Positions 9,838-21,232 of a DNA stretch of 64,000 nt are shown here, piece by piece (positions within the stretch are counted from its first letter, which is position 1; each line of letters starts with the position of its first letter). The DNA is from Mytilinidion resinicola (taxonomy: Eukaryota > Ascomycota > Dothideomycetes > Mytilinidiales > Mytilinidiaceae). The notes below the pieces were generated by a model. The model saw only the letters and a program-made list of their open reading frames with translations, was not told where the DNA came from and ran no database searches. The stretch spans positions 551,656 through 615,655 of the forward strand of contig NW_022985452.1 in the NCBI RefSeq assembly GCF_010093595.1, in the 5' to 3' direction. The translations under genes were made by a program, and so were the position numbers.

Positions 9838-12115
9838 CTAAGGCCTCACAGCCATTGCTTCACCACGAACAGCCTCCTCCTCAGGCGTGCATATAGGGGC
9901 ATCCTCAGGGGCTGGTTGGCTGTCGGGGACTAAGGAAATAGAGCTCTGAGTAGCTGTTGGAGTGCCTGCTTGTCCGGCGGAGCGATCTGGCGCTGTAGTT
10001 GTAAACTGTACAGGATTGTTAAGCACTACAATGGTCTGCTCGACCGCCGGCGTGCCTGTAGAGACACCTGCCATAGTAATTTGGGTGGCCTGTGTTGCAA
10101 TCTGCATCAATTGAGTTGGTTCCTGTCCACCTACAACACTATCTGCTCGCTCTGCACGAGCAGTAGTCTTATGAGCTTGCCGGAGATGCGACGTTCCTCC
10201 ACGTGATCCTGGCCCTCCACCACGCCGTCGTGCTTGCTGCGCCGGAGCTTGTTGATCAACAATTTCGAATTAAGATGGATCACGTCGAGTTGCATCAGCA
10301 GGTGCACGAGCACGGCCACGGCCACGGGTTGATTGACGAGGTGCAGCAGGGCCCGTTGGCCTGCCTTTACGACGCTGTACAATTGCCGGAGCCTCGATAA
10401 GGAGGAGAGGATCGATAGGAAGGTTTACCTTGTTTGGAACGGGACGATTAAACCACCAGTGCTGATAAATATCCTCCAGGACAACAGTATACGTAGATGT
10501 CGCTGTAGCGTGCAGTTTTTAATGTATTTTGTAACAGCAAGGCATGCTGTATGTCCCCTTAAATATTCTATTATAAATAGGATTAAAATTGTCCTTTTTA
10601 GCCTTCTTAACTTAGGCAGAGAGTAGCCTTAGGCCCTGCTTAGTAACCTGCCGAAGAACCCCAGCAAACTTAGGAATACTAACCTTATGCTAAGGAGCTC
10701 TACGCTGCCGGCTAAGCTAATTCTTTCTCTTAACACCTTAGCAGTAAATATATTAAAATAGCAGGGTAACTATATTATAGAGGTCGCCTGTTAAGATCTA
10801 AAAATAGGACTTAATACTACTGTTTAAGCCCTCTAGCCGCAAGGTTATAGTATTACTAAAGTGCGGCAGAAGGCCTGTATAGTATATCGCAATCTGCTAT
10901 TAAAAAGGCCACTACTTTTTAGTAAGGTAGTTAACTAGGGCTTTCTTATATATATAATCCGATTAAATCTTATTCTAAGCAGCTATAAACTTAGCCTCTA
11001 TAGGTTTTAATAGGTAGAAGTTAAGCTTATTAATAAACCTCTTCCGATTTCTCTAAATAATATTAATTTTAGCTACTATTAGCACTTAAGAGGTATATAC
11101 TAGGTCCTCTAGATCTATTATATCTGCTAATACTTACTTCTTATTTTTCTAAATAGTAATAGCCTTACTAGTAATATTCTTCTATATATACTACTTACAC
11201 AGGATCTAAAAAATAAGAGGAAAGAACTTAGCTAGTGTATTTTTAAGTGCAAGCTCTTTATCCGTAATAAAAACGCCTGGTAAAACGCCTAGGCGCTGGC
11301 ACACTAGGTAAAGCTCCCGCACGGTAAAGATATAGTCCTCTTTTTCCTCCTCTAGAAGAAAATAATAGCCTAGCTTATAGTTTTTGCCCTAGTTATTAAC
11401 GCTGTTAATATAAAAAAGTAGTATTTTAAACTTATTTATTTTATAGGTGCAATTAAAAAGAATAATATTAGGATTTTTCTAGAATATCTAAACACTCTCC
11501 AGGTGTATAAAGTATAGGTACTTAACTCGGTTTACTTTATCTAGCTTATATTTATAGTAGTAATAAGCGTCCGGGTTATTATTACTATATTCCTTAAGCA
11601 CCTTAAATATAGCCTAAGTTAGAGTAAGCCTCTTAAGCTTTATTTTTTTCTACTTCTATCTCTTATTATATAGGTCCTATATTATTATATTCTTGCCCTT
11701 AGCTAGGAGGTTGTTAAAGATAGCACCTATAGGCGTGCCTCTATTAAGCTAATTATATATAGTTCGGATAGTATCCTTATTAAGATTTTAGTGCGCAATA
11801 GAAGTTCTATTTTTAGGATTATACAGCTTATAATTATAAGTATAGACCTTAACCTTAAAAAACTAATTACCTTATAATAAATCTCTTAAAAGGGCCCCTT
11901 TAAATAGGCAATTAGTCTTCTTTATACAGGTGCGGCGCTTCCTATTAGCTAGCTTATACTCTCCTGCGCACTTATATTAAACTAGCACCTTGCGCACCTA
12001 GGGGGGCATACGCTTATCTATTTTTTTATTATATTTAACTATAGCGTATCCTTTCTGCTTAGCCTAAGTGTTAATTAACTTTATACTATTCTCTATAAAG
12101 GCGTGGCGGCCCTAA
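9838..12115 (-). pseudogene. MULE transposase, RIP-degraded
   Basis: Reading the minus strand across stops gives the MULE transposase core. First comes YYYKYKLDK...YLYFIH, then LFNCTYKINKF at about 11431-11457, where families have DxTYKTN. Next are a GYYFLLEEE-like stretch and GVFITDKELAL (about 11245-11275), the second acidic site of the DDE fold with the following LxxxFP. The first catalytic Asp reads Asn, a G-to-A change. The C-terminus, 9838-10110 and just upstream, is an open frame with an Arg-Gly-rich segment (RRGGGPGSRGG) and a Thr/Val-rich tail, TITMAGVSTG-like. Numerous TAG/TAA codons exclude function. The start lies near 12.1 kb, beside the GC-rich end block. The element mobilised itself and probably the derivatives at 1-284 and 38612-39514 when active. 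Confidence 0.75.
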
Positions 12116-12362
12116 AGGGGCGGCTAGAGGGGTATAGTATTAAGGTAATAATATAGAGGAAGTAGTGTTAATATATTAAGAGTAAGTACGCAGGTAATAT
12201 AAATTCGAATTAAGCACGAGCGGGCAAGCGGGTAAGTTTAATTAGTGGAATAATATTTATACGGGCCGGAGCTAGGCCTAATATAGGGGGGGTAACACGC
12301 AGAAAAAAGGGGGGTAATACGCAAAAAAAGGGGGGGTGATAACTAAGGTGCTCCTATCTTTA

Positions 12363-14690
12363 TTCTAAGTTATAGATTTAAATCTTTTATAGTTATTAAG
12401 GTTACTAGGGTGTTAAAACGTCTAAATCGCACTAAAAATTAAGCGCTACTACTCGCTTATAACTACTATATATATATAGAACACGTTAGCTTTAATAGTA
12501 AGCTTATTAATACAGTTCTTGCCTTAGGCCTCTACGGCTAATACCTTAGTCTGTAACAGCTTATTATCTAGCGTATTATTATATAAGCACGCTAACTCCT
12601 TATACTAAGATATTCTTAAGGCTATTTTACACGGATAAATTCGGAGCGTATATTCCTAATAGCTAAGCTTCTTTATATTATAGAACTACCTTCTTTTATA
12701 ATAGAAATATTATTTACGTACTCCGAAAATTTAAAAAGGTGTTAATAGCTGTTGTATAGCAGGGGTGTAAACCTAAAATCGATCTAGACGTCGTAAACGG
12801 AACGATTAATAGTATAACTAAAGCTATCGTATTTTTCGTACTGCAGACTGGTTTCTAGAAGGAAAGTATCCTAAGAAAAATAATACACTAACTATAGCTT
12901 AATAGAGTCGCAAGGAAAAGAGTTAAAATGCTTAAATAATAGGTTTATCTCGGCGCAGGGTGTTTCTCGACCCGCAGTAAGGGACGTTATATTAACTTTA
13001 AACAACTTAGACTCTATATATACATCGATATTTCCTACTATTCTATATAAGTTGTGTAACGTCCGTTCCTAGGTGGCGCAAGACCTACTATACTGTAAAA
13101 GTTAAGGTGTATATTAACTTTAAATACTTTAGACTCTGTATATATATTAATATATCCTATAATTCTATATAAACTGTGTACTATAGCTACTCCAGAGCCC
13201 TTATAACCCTTCCCACGGAAAAATTACGTTTGCATCGTCGCCTTCGCACCTAATTTGCGGAGAGCTTTCTTTTATAGCGTAACAGAATTTCTTTATTACA
13301 GCACTATTATTAAGCTCTTATTACTAAATACTTATAAAATAGTTTTATCCGAGTCTAAGAGCCTTACTACTATACTAGGAAGTTATTATCAGCCTTATAG
13401 CTGCAATCGCACGCAAATTTATATAAGGCCGCCACCCTAGTCGGTACCTCTAGTCGGAAAAAATAACTAATCTAGCTTAGATAAAACAACTCTGCACCTT
13501 TTATATAATTATTACGGTGTAATCTTATCTAGTAAGCTAAGCTTATAGCTAAGAATATATAGCTAATTAGAACCTTATTAGCTTACCTCCCGCCTTAAGA
13601 AACTAATCTAATAGTTAATAAACGCAGCGTTATAGCTTACTACTAATAACTATAAGCACCGGCAGAAGGAAAAACTTTGTAATAGCTAAGGTGTTATTTT
13701 TTCTTCTACTACTTTTAAGAATTTATCTATACTATTACTAATGCTTTTTAAAAGTACAAGCTCTCTAAGTTAAAAACTACCTCTTTATCCTCTATACCTT
13801 TTTATACCTAGTTATACCTTACACCTTTATAATAAAAAAGCATCTTATATAAGTTATTCTAGATAGGAATATAGTTGTTAAGCAGGTATAAGCTAACTCT
13901 GTTCCTAGTATTTGCTCGAAGAGGGATTTAACTAGTCTTAGCAAAGTAACGGATTATAAAATAGGTAAATTCCTCCGCTCTACCTTTACCTACGTTGATA
14001 ATAATAGCATTAAATAGGTTAGTTAGGCACCTGGAATATAAAAGTATAACTTAATAGTTAAGGATTTTAAATAAAAGCTGTAAAAAATCCCTAATAAGAA
14101 GATCTACCTGCTATATATATAGATATCTATTATATTAGAAGCTAATTAAAAGAACCTCTTTATTAAATGCCTAAAATATTATGCACTAATAATAAATATA
14201 AAATTAAGCTTATACCGCAGATACTTTTTAAAGAAGCTAAGGTCTTAAAATTCTAAATATTATTAAATATTACAGCTGTATTGTTAATCGCGGCTGTATT
14301 AACAGCCTCGCCCTTAAAAGATATAAAGTTATCTTATAATATTATTATAAGAATACTCTATATAATCTTAATATTGCTGCTTATATAAATAGTATCTATA
14401 ATAGTATAAGGTACCTCTATTTCCTTAAACTTGTATATAATAACCTTAATCCTATAAATATTACCCTTAATAGCAATAATAATCTAATTATTCTTAACTT
14501 TAGCTTTTATAAAAAGTTTAGTAAGGAACTTTTTTCGGGAGGTATATATAGCTAGGTTAACAAGGACTGCTCTATATCTGCTAAACGTTATAATAAATCT
14601 GCGTTAGATAAAATAGAAGCGTGGCAGAGAGTAGAGAAATCTAAAAAAGCTAGAAGCGCTTAATAGAAAACTGTATTATATATATAACCT
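12363..14690. other. AT-rich RIP-degraded repeat, unclassified
   Basis: TpA-rich sequence with stops in all frames. It contains a duplicated block (about 12990-13060 and 13111-13180, unit offset 121 bp) and a 73-bp segment (12743-12815) that matches 41296-41370. On the minus strand some short stretches look protein-like (for example VGKGRAEEFTYFI near 13950), but I could not place them in a family. Confidence 0.5.
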
Positions 14691-14699
14691 TATAAGCAT

Positions 14700-16080
14700 C
14701 CCCTAATTTCCCCTCTTCTTTCTCCTCCCCTCCCCTAACACCCTTTTTCTCCCCAGCTAATACCCTATACTTTCTCCGCCTCTTTTTCTTTGCCGCCTCC
14801 CTCGCCTTAGTACTTGTCCTGCTTCCCTCCCCCTTCTCTAGCTTCTTAATTTACTCTACTAGCAACCTCCGCGCCACCTTCTAATTCTAACTCCTTAACC
14901 GCGTGTCCTGGCATTTTACAGAATGTGCTTAAGTTGCGCCGCGGAGGATATTTTATTAATTTTCTGCCGCCCTGCTGCCTTTAAGGAAGTTCTTAATAAG
15001 GGCGGTTTTAGCAGGACAGGGCCAGGCAGTTTTAGGTAAGGCGGCGCCGGCTCCTTAATTACAGGACCGGTGTTGGACTTAATAAACCAGACTTCTTTAC
15101 TAGTTATTGCTGGGCGCAAAGGCAGGTTAGCAAGGCGGGTGGAGCGACGGGTGCCTTTAACGCTGTAAGTCTTTCGCCTTGCGTCCCTTCCTTAGTTGTT
15201 ATTGCTATCTATTTTAACCATTTTCTAATTATGCTGGATTTCACCCAGAATGCGGCAGCATTTGCACTAGCGGGCGGGATAAGTGTGGCGGTTGTGGGGC
15301 GAGGGATGCACCGCGACAGCCAGGTATATATTTATAGGTAGCTAATTATTTAGAGGAGTATCTAGTTCTTTAGACACTATTTCTGGCTTATATTGTGGCG
15401 CCTTAGTAATTTCTAATTGCATGCGGAAAAGTGCGTATATTGTCCTCGACGCTAGGTTATAGATTCTGTAACTATAGCAGGTAGTGTTTAATAATACTGC
15501 TAGAGTAATAAACGGGAGGAAAGCAACGGGAGTAGTAGTCTATTTTAATACCCTTATTGTCCACATCCGACCAAGGACGGTACATAAGAAGCGCCTTAAG
15601 ACGACGGATGTAGGCCAGGAAGGCATTAAACAACTGACTGTCCTGCTGAAAAGCAGAGTGGAATTTGTACGCTGTCTCAAAGCGACGCACGACGGGGTCG
15701 CGAATGATATTCTGTATGATGTCCTTCACTTCAGCCCAGAGCATCTCTCCACCAGACTCCGATCTGATTTTGTGACGCTCTGCGAGCTCAGCGCTTGCTC
15801 CTTCCTGCCCATCCAGCGCCCAGCGGGAGCGCCGGTGGCAGTTGATAGCCTGTTGGACCTCGAACATGCCCTCAATTGTCGATACCCAAGAGATAAACTT
15901 CTGCTGGGTCGTGTTGCCGATGGAGGGGGCCTCTTTTTTGAAGAGGTTATTAAGGCGGATCTCGTCGAGCTTCCTTTCTTCGATAAGGACGCGAGCAGCC
16001 TGCGCTTCGGCTCCGGTGAGGGGGCGAGCCGCAGTGGAATTAGGAAGGATTCGAATGTAAGAGGAAAGGCACGGTAGGGG
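14700..16080 (-). pseudogene. LTR-retrotransposon gag relic
   Basis: On the minus strand an open frame covers about 16080-15472. It starts with a helical, charged N-terminus (EAQAARVLIEERKLDEI), followed by KFISWVSTIEGMFEVQQAI and MLWAEVKDIIQN, the helical pattern of a Gag capsid domain. After a damaged stretch, HTYPAR.CKCCRILGEIQHN (about 15225-15285) resembles a Cys-rich nucleic-acid-binding knuckle. A Pro/Lys-rich segment (14916-15119) and a Lys/Arg-rich tail reading KAREAAKKKRRRKYR (about 14770) follow. No reverse transcriptase is present. The right half is hardly mutated while the left half is AT-rich and stop-ridden. I infer a Ty3/Gypsy-type gag, but the exact family is not determined. 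An alternative is a host gene derived from gag. Confidence 0.5.
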
Positions 16081-17090
16081 GCTTTATGATGGAATTGATG
16101 ATAATCGTGTTGCGCTCTTCCCACTCGGACCGTATGTGTTCTGAAGGTCATGTCCATGTCCTACTTCCCGGGCCGCATCATTAGGAAGTCCCAGTCCGAC
16201 TCTTGTGACGGCATCTCGGCACAAAAATACCTACTGAGCACGCACTGGTGATTGACAGGTTGCGGTTGGGAGTTTCGTTAGTTCAGAAAGTGCGCCACTC
16301 AAGTACACGTGCCCTTCCAATCGGTTTGAGAAACGCAGTCGAAAATGCAATACAAAAAAATTATATAACTTATAGACGTTCGCAGTATATCGTCTTGCGG
16401 ACCGGACTCCAGCACCTCGGTAGCATTTGGAACGGGGAGCTGAGCGGGGAGCTGAGCGTAAAGCTGAGCGGGGAGCTGAGCGGAATGCCATCTAGGAGTT
16501 AGGTACGTCGTCCAGTTGCTTCGGTAGGTTGAAGCTGGCCAGGTTATAAGGGGGTCTCTTCTTTTTAATCACATCAATCTAGTTTTCGCGAGGCTTTGGG
16601 GATCTTTATCTATATTGAAACAAAGTGACAGACGGCTATGGCCTCCATGGCCTCGCAAAAGCTTTGACGTGCAGATCCTTATGAAGATCTATACAATCTA
16701 TAGGCTCGGTACAAACTCCGGGTCTACATCGTCGATTCGTGTAGATCTATACACCTTCCTATGTATGAAGTACGTATATACAGGGTCAGCTTCCGTACGG
16801 CTCCGAACTACGTAGCTACTCCAACGTCACGTTACTCTACAAGTTATCACGTATATAAACTCACGTATTCACTTCAATATAAATTCATGTTCAATTCAAT
16901 CTACTTGACAACTTCTGGTGATTCCGCCAGCAATCACTAGCACCCTTTCCTACACAAACCATCTCATGATACTGTGGGGAAAATAATATGCGCATAGAGT
17001 TCGAGCTGCTAAGAGCGTAAGTACTCTAACTAACTAGTTAACAAAGAGATAATATATAAGACTTAGTTTACATTTATGGAGGCGTACTCT
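16081..17090. other. No gene recognised
   Basis: Mixed-composition sequence that includes the 12-bp repeat listed separately. Open frames here (for example 16231-16502 on both strands) are dominated by that repeat and lack domains. Confidence 0.5.
16434..16481. repeat. 12-bp tandem repeat, four copies
   Basis: GGGGAGCTGAGC occurs at 16434, 16446 and 16470, with one altered copy (GTAAAGCTGAGC) at 16458. On either strand it gives a short Leu/Ser-Ala-Pro-Arg repeat without an obvious gene context. Confidence 0.85.
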
Positions 17091-17925
17091 TTATATAAGG
17101 TGTGAACCTTGAAAGGGGCCATCATTAACCTGATATACGCATAGCAGCAGGGCTAATAGCGCATCGTCCTGACCTAGAAGTTCAAGCTCACATAGCAGTT
17201 CCTGAATGAATTCAAAATCGGGGTGATCTACTCTTCTGTGTAGAAGACCTGCCTTTTCAAATTCTGGCGGGAAGAAGCCAGCCCAAGCCCAGTCAAGGAT
17301 CCACAGTCTCCCAGTCTTATCTAGCATTAGGTTCCTCAGACTAATATCCATGACACATTACCAGATCTTTAAATTTGCCTGAGACACTCCCGTTTCCATA
17401 TATATCCAGCTTCCTGTTAAACCATTGCTCCATATTGGCTACTGTTGTGAACGCTGTGCCAGCACCATAAACGGTGAAAAGTCCGCCGGTGGGAATCCCT
17501 AGTCCGATTGGGCCAGGGCTGTTGCCTCGCATATTTTGGAGAGAAAGAAGAGCTTCCGTGACTTGGTGGATGATGTTTTGTCGTTCTTGAACAGGGCGGT
17601 TCCTCCACGGAACTTCATCTAAACAACTCCCATCAACAAATTCCATAACAATGTAGCCCTTGCCTTCTGCAACAAAACTTCGATAGACTCGCGGTAGTTG
17701 TATCCGTCCGTCAGAATGTTCGTAGACGTATTTCATAGCTAAAGCCTCCTGCTCTAGGACTCCAAAGCCTATTTTCATAGCCGCAGTCTTTGTAATCCTC
17801 ACGACGTTTGTTCCTTCGTTACAGATAACGGGACATTTCTTGGAGGCTTGAACAAATTCAAGGTTGCTAACAGTCGCTAGATCTCTTCCGTCGAGCAGAT
17901 AACGACAAGAGCCTGAGTCGTCCAT
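17091..17925 (-). pseudogene. APH-like small-molecule kinase, frameshifted
   Basis: A minus-strand frame opens at ATG 17925 and reads for 194 residues. It has an ATP-site Lys region (VVRITKTAAMKIG), YIVMEFVDGSCLDE, the hinge and alpha-D region of aminoglycoside-phosphotransferase-fold kinases, and QNIIHQVTEALLSLQ. It runs to LVMCHGY and stops. The adjoining frame (17351-17091) continues with DISLRNLMLD, RLWILDWAWAGFFP and a complete-looking C-terminus. Together these form the Brenner loop HGDxxxRN and the metal-binding IxDW motif. The break falls inside HGD: two bases appear to be missing between the Gly and Asp codons (about 17346-17352). A frameshift in the catalytic loop means a pseudogene, or a sequencing error at one site. 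Otherwise the gene is intact and not RIP-mutated. Fungal members phosphorylate unknown small substrates. Confidence 0.75.
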
Positions 17926-18970
17926 AACGTAACAAGGAGTGGGATTGGTATTTCAGGGCTGGACGGAGCGCTCTGAAGACGAAGAATGTCAGCAATTTTG
18001 TACCGGCCACAATAGTAGGGGCGCACCTTTGTTCACGGGGCGCACCTTTGTTCACGCAGCGCACAGCTTGGATGGGTATTCGAGGCGTGTGAAATCAGCA
18101 AATGGCGCGTGTATGTATGTATGTATATATGGATGGCGGTAGGGGAGGATAACGGGAGTGAGGTTGTGGTAAATTTAATCGGCGGCAGTGCGATTGGCGG
18201 CGGTGCGGTGGTGAATGACGGTGTCGTCTTTGTCGTTGAAGCGCTCATGAAGGAAAGGCTGAAAGGCGCTGAGGCGGACGCGTTTCCTACACGCCAAGAC
18301 AGGCGCCACGACTTCCACCTGATTGGGTGGCGTGCGCTTCAAGGTTTTATGCATTCACGGACCGATGCTCAAGTATTTTGCCACCATATCCACGCACACC
18401 GCGATACTAGCCCGAACAAGCGCCAGCGAGGACCTGGCTTTTGGGGCAGAGCGCGTTAGTGGATCGAATGTACATTCCCTCGCGTTGGGCGAATAAACCA
18501 CCTTCAGCCCGCCTAGCAGCCAAGTCGGCAGTTGAGCCGGCGCGGGCGCCTCGACGCCGCGCCGTTCAAACCGTCCGTCGCGCGAGACCGTTGCGATGCT
18601 TCGAAACTCGTTGCCTTCTATTATAACTGAACCACTCAATGGGCTTCTGGGCGATCTGCCAAACAGGGTGGCTGCTACTATATCACCGATCGGCTTGATC
18701 CAGTGTTGGTCGAGGGCTAGATCATGGGGTGGCTTGAGGTGCGTATCGATAGCATTTCGTGATGACCCCAGCTCACCGGTTCACCAAAGGCCTCAGCTTA
18801 TCAGGCTGCAGTGTTTTGGGAGATGAGACCGCAACTGTTGCCTAGCGAGTCAAAAACTTGAACCTATCAGGCCGGAGGGTCGTCTGCGAACGCTGCGTCG
18901 CTTACCATGGTAGAGAGCTGGCTTTGGTCCACGCCGCTAAGGGCGTTTCCATTAGGGAGATTGGAGCGCT
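17926..18970. other. No gene recognised; short repeats
   Basis: GCGCACCTTTGTTCACG is tandemly duplicated at about 18021-18056 and a (GTAT)n run lies at 18111-18125. Long open frames on both strands (18109-18459, 18355-18639) mirror each other in a GC-rich stretch and show no domain. Confidence 0.45.
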
Positions 18971-18972
18971 AA

Positions 18973-19383
18973 ATATTTCTTGAAGCGGCGTTGCTGCATG
19001 CAACCGTTTTCAACGGAGGATCTGTGCGCCTCGACATGTCGCCGAATCCCGTCGCTGGTGAACTGGCAACCTTGATCGTGAAACGGCTAGATTACAATGT
19101 ATCAACAGACGTTGTACATCAGATACCGTTTCCTGCAGTTCAAGGACTGTATGTTCGACACGTCTTGGATCGAATTTCAGCAAAGGGCTATCACAATTAC
19201 CGATATGGTAACGCTATGTTGGAGTGCAGATACTGGGTTTACGTTGTCATGAAAGACTTTCGCGACGCTGGGTGGATTGGGGGTACCGGAAACGAGACCT
19301 ATAGCGCGGTTTGCTTAACGTGGACGACTGGAGGAGTTCAAATGCCAAAGACTCCTGTCTGGACACAAGGGACGTTTGGGTAA
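18973..19383 (+). pseudogene. DUF7770-like fragment (N-terminus missing)
   Basis: The frame is open from 18973 (after a TAA) to the stop at 19381-19383. It has no upstream ATG, and its first ATG is internal at 19036. The protein reads GGSVRLDMSPNPVAGELATL, then a DYNVS-like segment, VQGLYVRHVLDRISAKGYHN, YRYGNAMLECRYWVYVVMKD and DAGWIGG. The order VRLDM, Y.VS, V..VL..I...G...YRY, CRYWVY, G.I agrees with my memory of the fungal DUF7770 family, whose function is unknown. The expected first part with an Asn-His-Trp motif is absent, so this is either a 5'-truncated copy or the last exon of a gene whose first exon I could not find. Sequence composition is normal, with no RIP. Confidence 0.5.
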
Positions 19384-20243
19384 TGACGTCGATCGCGCAG
19401 ATGACATCTAGAAGGCTCTCGTTTGAAAAATGAGAGCATAGTTCACCGGGGAGCTGCGATGACTTTGCGGGGAGCTGCGATGACTTTGGTGAAGACTTTG
19501 ACCACGCAATGGAAGGACATGAGCCAATCGAGAGTCGGCTGAGAAAGAAGTAAGAATTAACAGTAATAAATATCAACTAGAGTTCTTCTTCCTTAAGTAC
19601 TCTCGATCGTTTATCGGGACAGAATCCGCTGAGGATTCCAATTGTCTCTCCATCCTATAGCTGTGACTCTCCTCCTCCTCTCTCCATCAGAGCACCGCCA
19701 TCACCTTCTCTCTGTCATTCTCTCCACCAGAATACCAGCACACCAGCAGCCCTCTCGCGCACTGATTGCTTCTTAGTATTGGGCCTCACTCTGGCCTAGG
19801 GTGCTGATAAGGACGGTCGGGGTCCGCTGGCGACCACTGGAGGCCACACGAGGGCCAGGGCGCAACATCACGTGTGCAGAGAGGGTGCTAGGGCGTTGCT
19901 GGCGTGCGCCCTGACCGTCAATCCAGCAAACCTTGGTCTTAGATGCTGTCGTGCTGTCTGCTAACTACGGTAGAGAACAAGATAGGCTGCTCTCGAGGAA
20001 GGACGCAGTGCTCGTTGATTGCTATGCCGTGGGAAATAGGTGGTCGTGGGTGGGAGCTAGGTGGTCGTGGGAGCTAGAGTATTTGAGGGGGTTCTTGAAA
20101 TCGACGGGGTATTTGAAATGGCTCGTGCGTACGCCTCACCGCCTATTTCTGATTGGTCAGGATCAACGATTCTGCTGTGAACACCCAAAAATCAGCTCGC
20201 CCCTACGCCCCGTGGCCCCTTATTCCTAATACACCCACTTACC
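19384..20243. other. No gene recognised; CT-rich tract and short repeats
   Basis: A GGGGAGCTGCGATGACTTTG phrase is duplicated at about 19448-19492. A CT-rich tract covers 19660-19740. GGTGGTCGTGGG is duplicated at 20039-20070, possibly subterminal to the transposase fragment that follows. Confidence 0.45.
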
Positions 20244-20472
20244 ATGCCGCCATTGCCCCGTGGACAAGCCAAAGAACGAATTATACAGGACGCCATCAGT
20301 GGACATCAATCTGAATATTACGGGAGCCCCTCAGCTAGCGCATTCGCCTATGGGATACACCCAGATACCATTCTCAAGCGCATCAACAGAAAACGCTAAT
20401 CTCACCAAGATGTACATAAATTCCAACAGAAGTTAAGCCCCAAATCAGAATTAGCAGTTGAAAGATACTGTA
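20244..20472 (+). pseudogene. Start of a pogo/Fot1-type transposase, cut by the gap
   Basis: From ATG 20244 the frame reads a 51-residue helix-turn-helix-like N-terminus (RIIQDAISGHQSEYY, then AFAYGIHPDTILKRI) and meets TAA at 20397. That stop is a one-step change from CAA. Past the stop the frame goes on with QQKLSPKSELAVERYC up to the gap, which resembles the LSPxxE..L..W lead-in to the CENP-B-type DNA-binding domain of Fot1/pogo transposases. The segment is not AT-rich and differs in sequence from the pogo elements at 21.2 and 34.4 kb, so it belongs to another family. The rest, if any, lies in the unsequenced gap. Confidence 0.5.
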
Positions 20473-21232
20473 NNNNNNNNNNNNNNNNNNNNNNNNNNNN
20501 NNNNNNNNNNNNNNNNNNNNNNNNNNNNNNNNNNNNNNNNNNNNNNNNNNNNNNNNNNNNNNNNNNNNNNNNNNNNNNNNNNNNNNNNNNNNNNNNNNNN
20601 NNNNNNNNNNNNNNNNNNNNNNNNNNNNNNNNNNNNNNNNNNNNNNNNNNNNNNNNNNNNNNNNNNNNNNNNNNNNNNNNNNNNNNNNNNNNNNNNNNNN
20701 NNNNNNNNNNNNNNNNNNNNNNNNNNNNNNNNNNNNNNNNNNNNNNNNNNNNNNNNNNNNNNNNNNNNNNNNNNNNNNNNNNNNNNNNNNNNNNNNNNNN
20801 NNNNNNNNNNNNNNNNNNNNNNNNNNNNNNNNNNNNNNNNNNNNNNNNNNNNNNNNNNNNNNNNNNNNNNNNNNNNNNNNNNNNNNNNNNNNNNNNNNNN
20901 NNNNNNNNNNNNNNNNNNNNNNNNNNNNNNNNNNNNNNNNNNNNNNNNNNNNNNNNNNNNNNNNNNNNNNNNNNNNNNNNNNNNNNNNNNNNNNNNNNNN
21001 NNNNNNNNNNNNNNNNNNNNNNNNNNNNNNNNNNNNNNNNNNNNNNNNNNNNNNNNNNNNNNNNNNNNNNNNNNNNNNNNNNNNNNNNNNNNNNNNNNNN
21101 NNNNNNNNNNNNNNNNNNNNNNNNNNNNNNNNNNNNNNNNNNNNNNNNNNNNNNNNNNNNNNNNNNNNNNNNNNNNNNNNNNNNNNNNNNNNNNNNNNNN
21201 NNNNNNNNNNNNNNNNNNNNNNNNNNNNNNNN
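20473..21232. other. Assembly gap (760 N)
   Basis: There are 760 unknown bases. By comparison with the complete pogo element at 34423-36265, about 743 bp of the left part of the element at 21233 should lie here, so the gap length is roughly what that element needs. Any open frame spanning the gap is meaningless. Confidence 0.99.

Larger units (their letters stand above)
9490..12354 (-). mobile_element. Mutator-like element (MULE), complete but RIP-mutated
   Basis: The ends are inverted: GGAGCACCTTAGTTATCACC at 9490 and its complement ending CTAAGGTGCTCC at 12354. Terminal similarity runs over 100 bp and includes C/G-runs and a CGGCCCGTATAAATATT block. The 8-bp duplication TATCTTTA sits outside at 9482-9489 and 12355-12362, within the 8-11 bp typical of MULEs. 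Length is 2,865 bp. The coding strand is minus. RIP is heavy in the middle and light at the left end (9490-10400). Near the left end a 14-bp unit is repeated three times (9725-9766). Confidence 0.85.
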
